In this document: piece by piece, positions 5,470 through 6,792 of the stretch
Layout of the letters: every line of letters begins with the position of its first letter
How positions within the stretch are numbered: the stretch's first letter is position 1
Assembly: GCA_002299865.1 (NCBI GenBank)
Contig: DBNV01000014.1
Coordinates: forward strand, 1 to 6,792
DNA from: Desulfonatronaceae bacterium UBA663
GTDB taxonomy: Bacteria; Desulfobacterota; Desulfovibrionia; Desulfovibrionales; Desulfonatronaceae
DNA: 6,792 bases
Reading direction: 5' to 3'
Made by a program: the position numbers and the translations under genes
The notes under the pieces: model-generated
What the model was told of the DNA's origin: nothing
The model's database searches: none
The model's input: only the letters and a program-made list of their open reading frames with translations

Positions 5470-6720
5470 TTATCCGAGATACGGATTGAAGTAGCCAAGT
5501 CGTACCCAGGGCGCGGCTCGGAACACGGTTTCCAGAAAGGCGTTCAAGCCTTGTGCGGGTTCTGGGGCGTTGGGAAAAAGTCCCAGATACAGTTCCGGAT
5601 CCAGGTTCATGTTTCGCATCTGGATGAAGTCCACCCGTTCCTCCCTGATCAAGTCCGCGACGGCATCCATTTCTTGCTTGGTGTCGCTGATCCCCGGAAA
5701 GAACAAGTAATTGAGCGAGACGAACAGGCCGGCTTGCTTGGCTTGGCAAATGCTTGTCGCTACATCCTTGAAACCATGGCCTTTGGGTCGGCAATAGGCG
5801 GCGTAGTTATCGGGCACAGCGCTGTTCAGGCTGACCCTGATCGAAGATAGACCGGCTTGGGCCAAGGGTCGGATCACGTCCGGCAGGCTGGCGTTGGTGT
5901 TGATGTTCACCGTGCCGTTGCCTCCGCCGGTCCTGTATTCCCGTACTGCTTCCGCGATTACGGCGGCCTCGGTCAAGGGCTCGCCCTCGCAGCCCTGGCC
6001 GAAGGAGAAGATGGGGCGGCGTTCCCGGCGGGCGTGGTGGTGCATGATCTGCACGATCTCCTTGGACGAGGGGCGGAAGGCGATTCGTTTTTGGGTTGAT
6101 GGAAAGCCCGCATCCGCGGGTTGCAGGGACAAACAGCCCAGACAGCGGGCATTGCAGGTCTGCGCCGTGGGCAGCGGGGCCTCGAACCGGCCCAGGGCCA
6201 GATTGCGGGCCGCAGGACATGAGGAGACCAGGGCGCAATTGGCCAAATGACGGACCAGGCGATTGGCGGGAAAGGTTTTCAGCCATTGCTGCGCTCCGAA
6301 ACGGACGCGTTCTTGCGGGATGCCGGAAAATTGCTGCCTGGGATCCTGGTCCACCTGTCTGGCGCAGACCCAGAAGCGATTCCGGGCGAAACCCACCGCG
6401 GCATAGGCGAATAGCGGCAGAACCGGGGCGTCGGAGTCGGTTTGGTAGGCGCAGACCGCGTTCAAGGTGTGGCCGGGGCTGACAAAGGCAGCCACAGCCG
6501 TCTGTTCCAGAGTCTCTACGCGCCGGGCTCGGCGGTCCCATCCCAGGGCCAGCCTCCCGGGCAAAAGGAACAGTTCGCACTCCTCGGGCAGGGGGATCAG
6601 TTCCTCAGGCCGGGGCGGCCGTAGTTCCGCGCCGAGGCGGCAGATCATGCCTAGATCGGGATGATCGAAGATCCGGCCGCGGGTGTCGGCGTAGATCATG
6701 CGGGGAAGTTGGTTGTTCAT
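5470..6720 (-). CDS. Radical SAM protein of unknown function with an unassigned N-terminal region
   Basis: The 416-residue protein carries the canonical radical SAM cluster motif CNARCLGC (C189, C193, C196). A GGE-like SAM-binding segment GCEGEPL (243-249), a strand VNINTNAS (271-278), IRVSLNS (294-300) and LNYLFFPGISD (336-346) complete a standard partial barrel that ends near 370. The first 185 residues are not a domain I recognise. They include LPGRLALGWD (53-62) and a cysteine pair C162 and C168 shortly before the cluster motif, which could hold an auxiliary metal. No zinc or SPASM-type cysteine set follows the barrel. An in-frame TAA 12 bases upstream makes the ATG at 6720 the first possible start, although the ribosome-binding site is weak. 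It stands alone, convergent with purM, so context gives no substrate. Confidence 0.82.
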   Translation of the reverse strand: MNNQLPRMIYADTRGRIFDHPDLGMICRLGAELRPPRPEELIPLPEECELFLLPGRLALGWDRRARRVETLEQTAVAAFVSPGHTLNAVCAYQTDSDAPVLPLFAYAAVGFARNRFWVCARQVDQDPRQQFSGIPQERVRFGAQQWLKTFPANRLVRHLANCALVSSCPAARNLALGRFEAPLPTAQTCNARCLGCLSLQPADAGFPSTQKRIAFRPSSKEIVQIMHHHARRERRPIFSFGQGCEGEPLTEAAVIAEAVREYRTGGGNGTVNINTNASLPDVIRPLAQAGLSSIRVSLNSAVPDNYAAYCRPKGHGFKDVATSICQAKQAGLFVSLNYLFFPGISDTKQEMDAVADLIREERVDFIQMRNMNLDPELYLGLFPNAPEPAQGLNAFLETVFRAAPWVRLGYFNPYLG

Positions 6721-6775
6721 GGATGAGACTTACTCGTTGTCGAAGAGGAAAGTCCTTTTGCTAGGCCATTGCATT

Positions 6776-6791
6776 CGCCCTTGCAAGGGCG
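6776..6791. repeat. Perfect 16-bp palindrome upstream of the radical SAM gene
   Basis: CGCCCTTGCAAGGGCG is fully self-complementary. It lies 55 bases upstream of the start of the radical SAM gene at the window edge. It could be an operator for a dimeric regulator or part of a hairpin belonging to whatever lies to the right. No T-run follows it on the minus strand, and the plus-strand side is outside the window. Confidence 0.6.
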
Positions 6792-6792
6792 C

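Overview
The window looks like chromosomal DNA of an anaerobic, probably sulfate-reducing member of the Desulfovibrionales (Desulfobacterota). This rests on moderately high GC in the conserved genes, an Fe-S IspG, an orphan AmmeMemoRadiSam-type radical SAM enzyme coupled to a corrinoid adenosyltransferase, and a second uncharacterised radical SAM protein. The taxonomic call is inference from gene content and protein flavour, not from a marker gene search.

Layout. 1-66 (+): apparent C-terminal end of a gene entering from the left, followed by a weak hairpin with T-runs on both strands (about 151-185). 225-548 (-): a small PII-like signalling protein of the SbtB-type P-II superfamily. 590-881 (-): no intact gene; three short open stretches in successive frames suggest a decayed or frameshifted small gene. 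907-2004 (-): ispG of the MEP isoprenoid pathway. 2068-2144 (-): tRNA-Pro(TGG) with encoded CCA, followed by a strong terminator that abuts the ispG ribosome-binding site. 2239-4223 (-): a compact three-gene operon, transcribed in the order small membrane-anchored repeat protein, radical SAM enzyme amrS, corrinoid adenosyltransferase cobO, with the last two overlapping by ATGA and a terminator after cobO. 4320-5369 (+): purM, divergent from that operon across a 96-base gap that carries a 12-bp tandem repeat. 5470-6720 (-): a 416-residue radical SAM protein of unknown function, convergent with purM. A perfect 16-bp palindrome lies at the right edge.

Functional picture. ispG, purM and the tRNA are housekeeping genes. 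The less ordinary parts are the operon at 2239-4223, where a radical SAM enzyme lacks its usual AMMECR1 and Memo partners in the window but is translationally coupled to the enzyme that makes adenosyl-corrinoid; the two-repeat anchored protein that heads it; the PII-like protein without a visible transporter partner; and the orphan radical SAM protein with an unassigned N-terminal half. No mobile element, CRISPR array or rRNA was seen.
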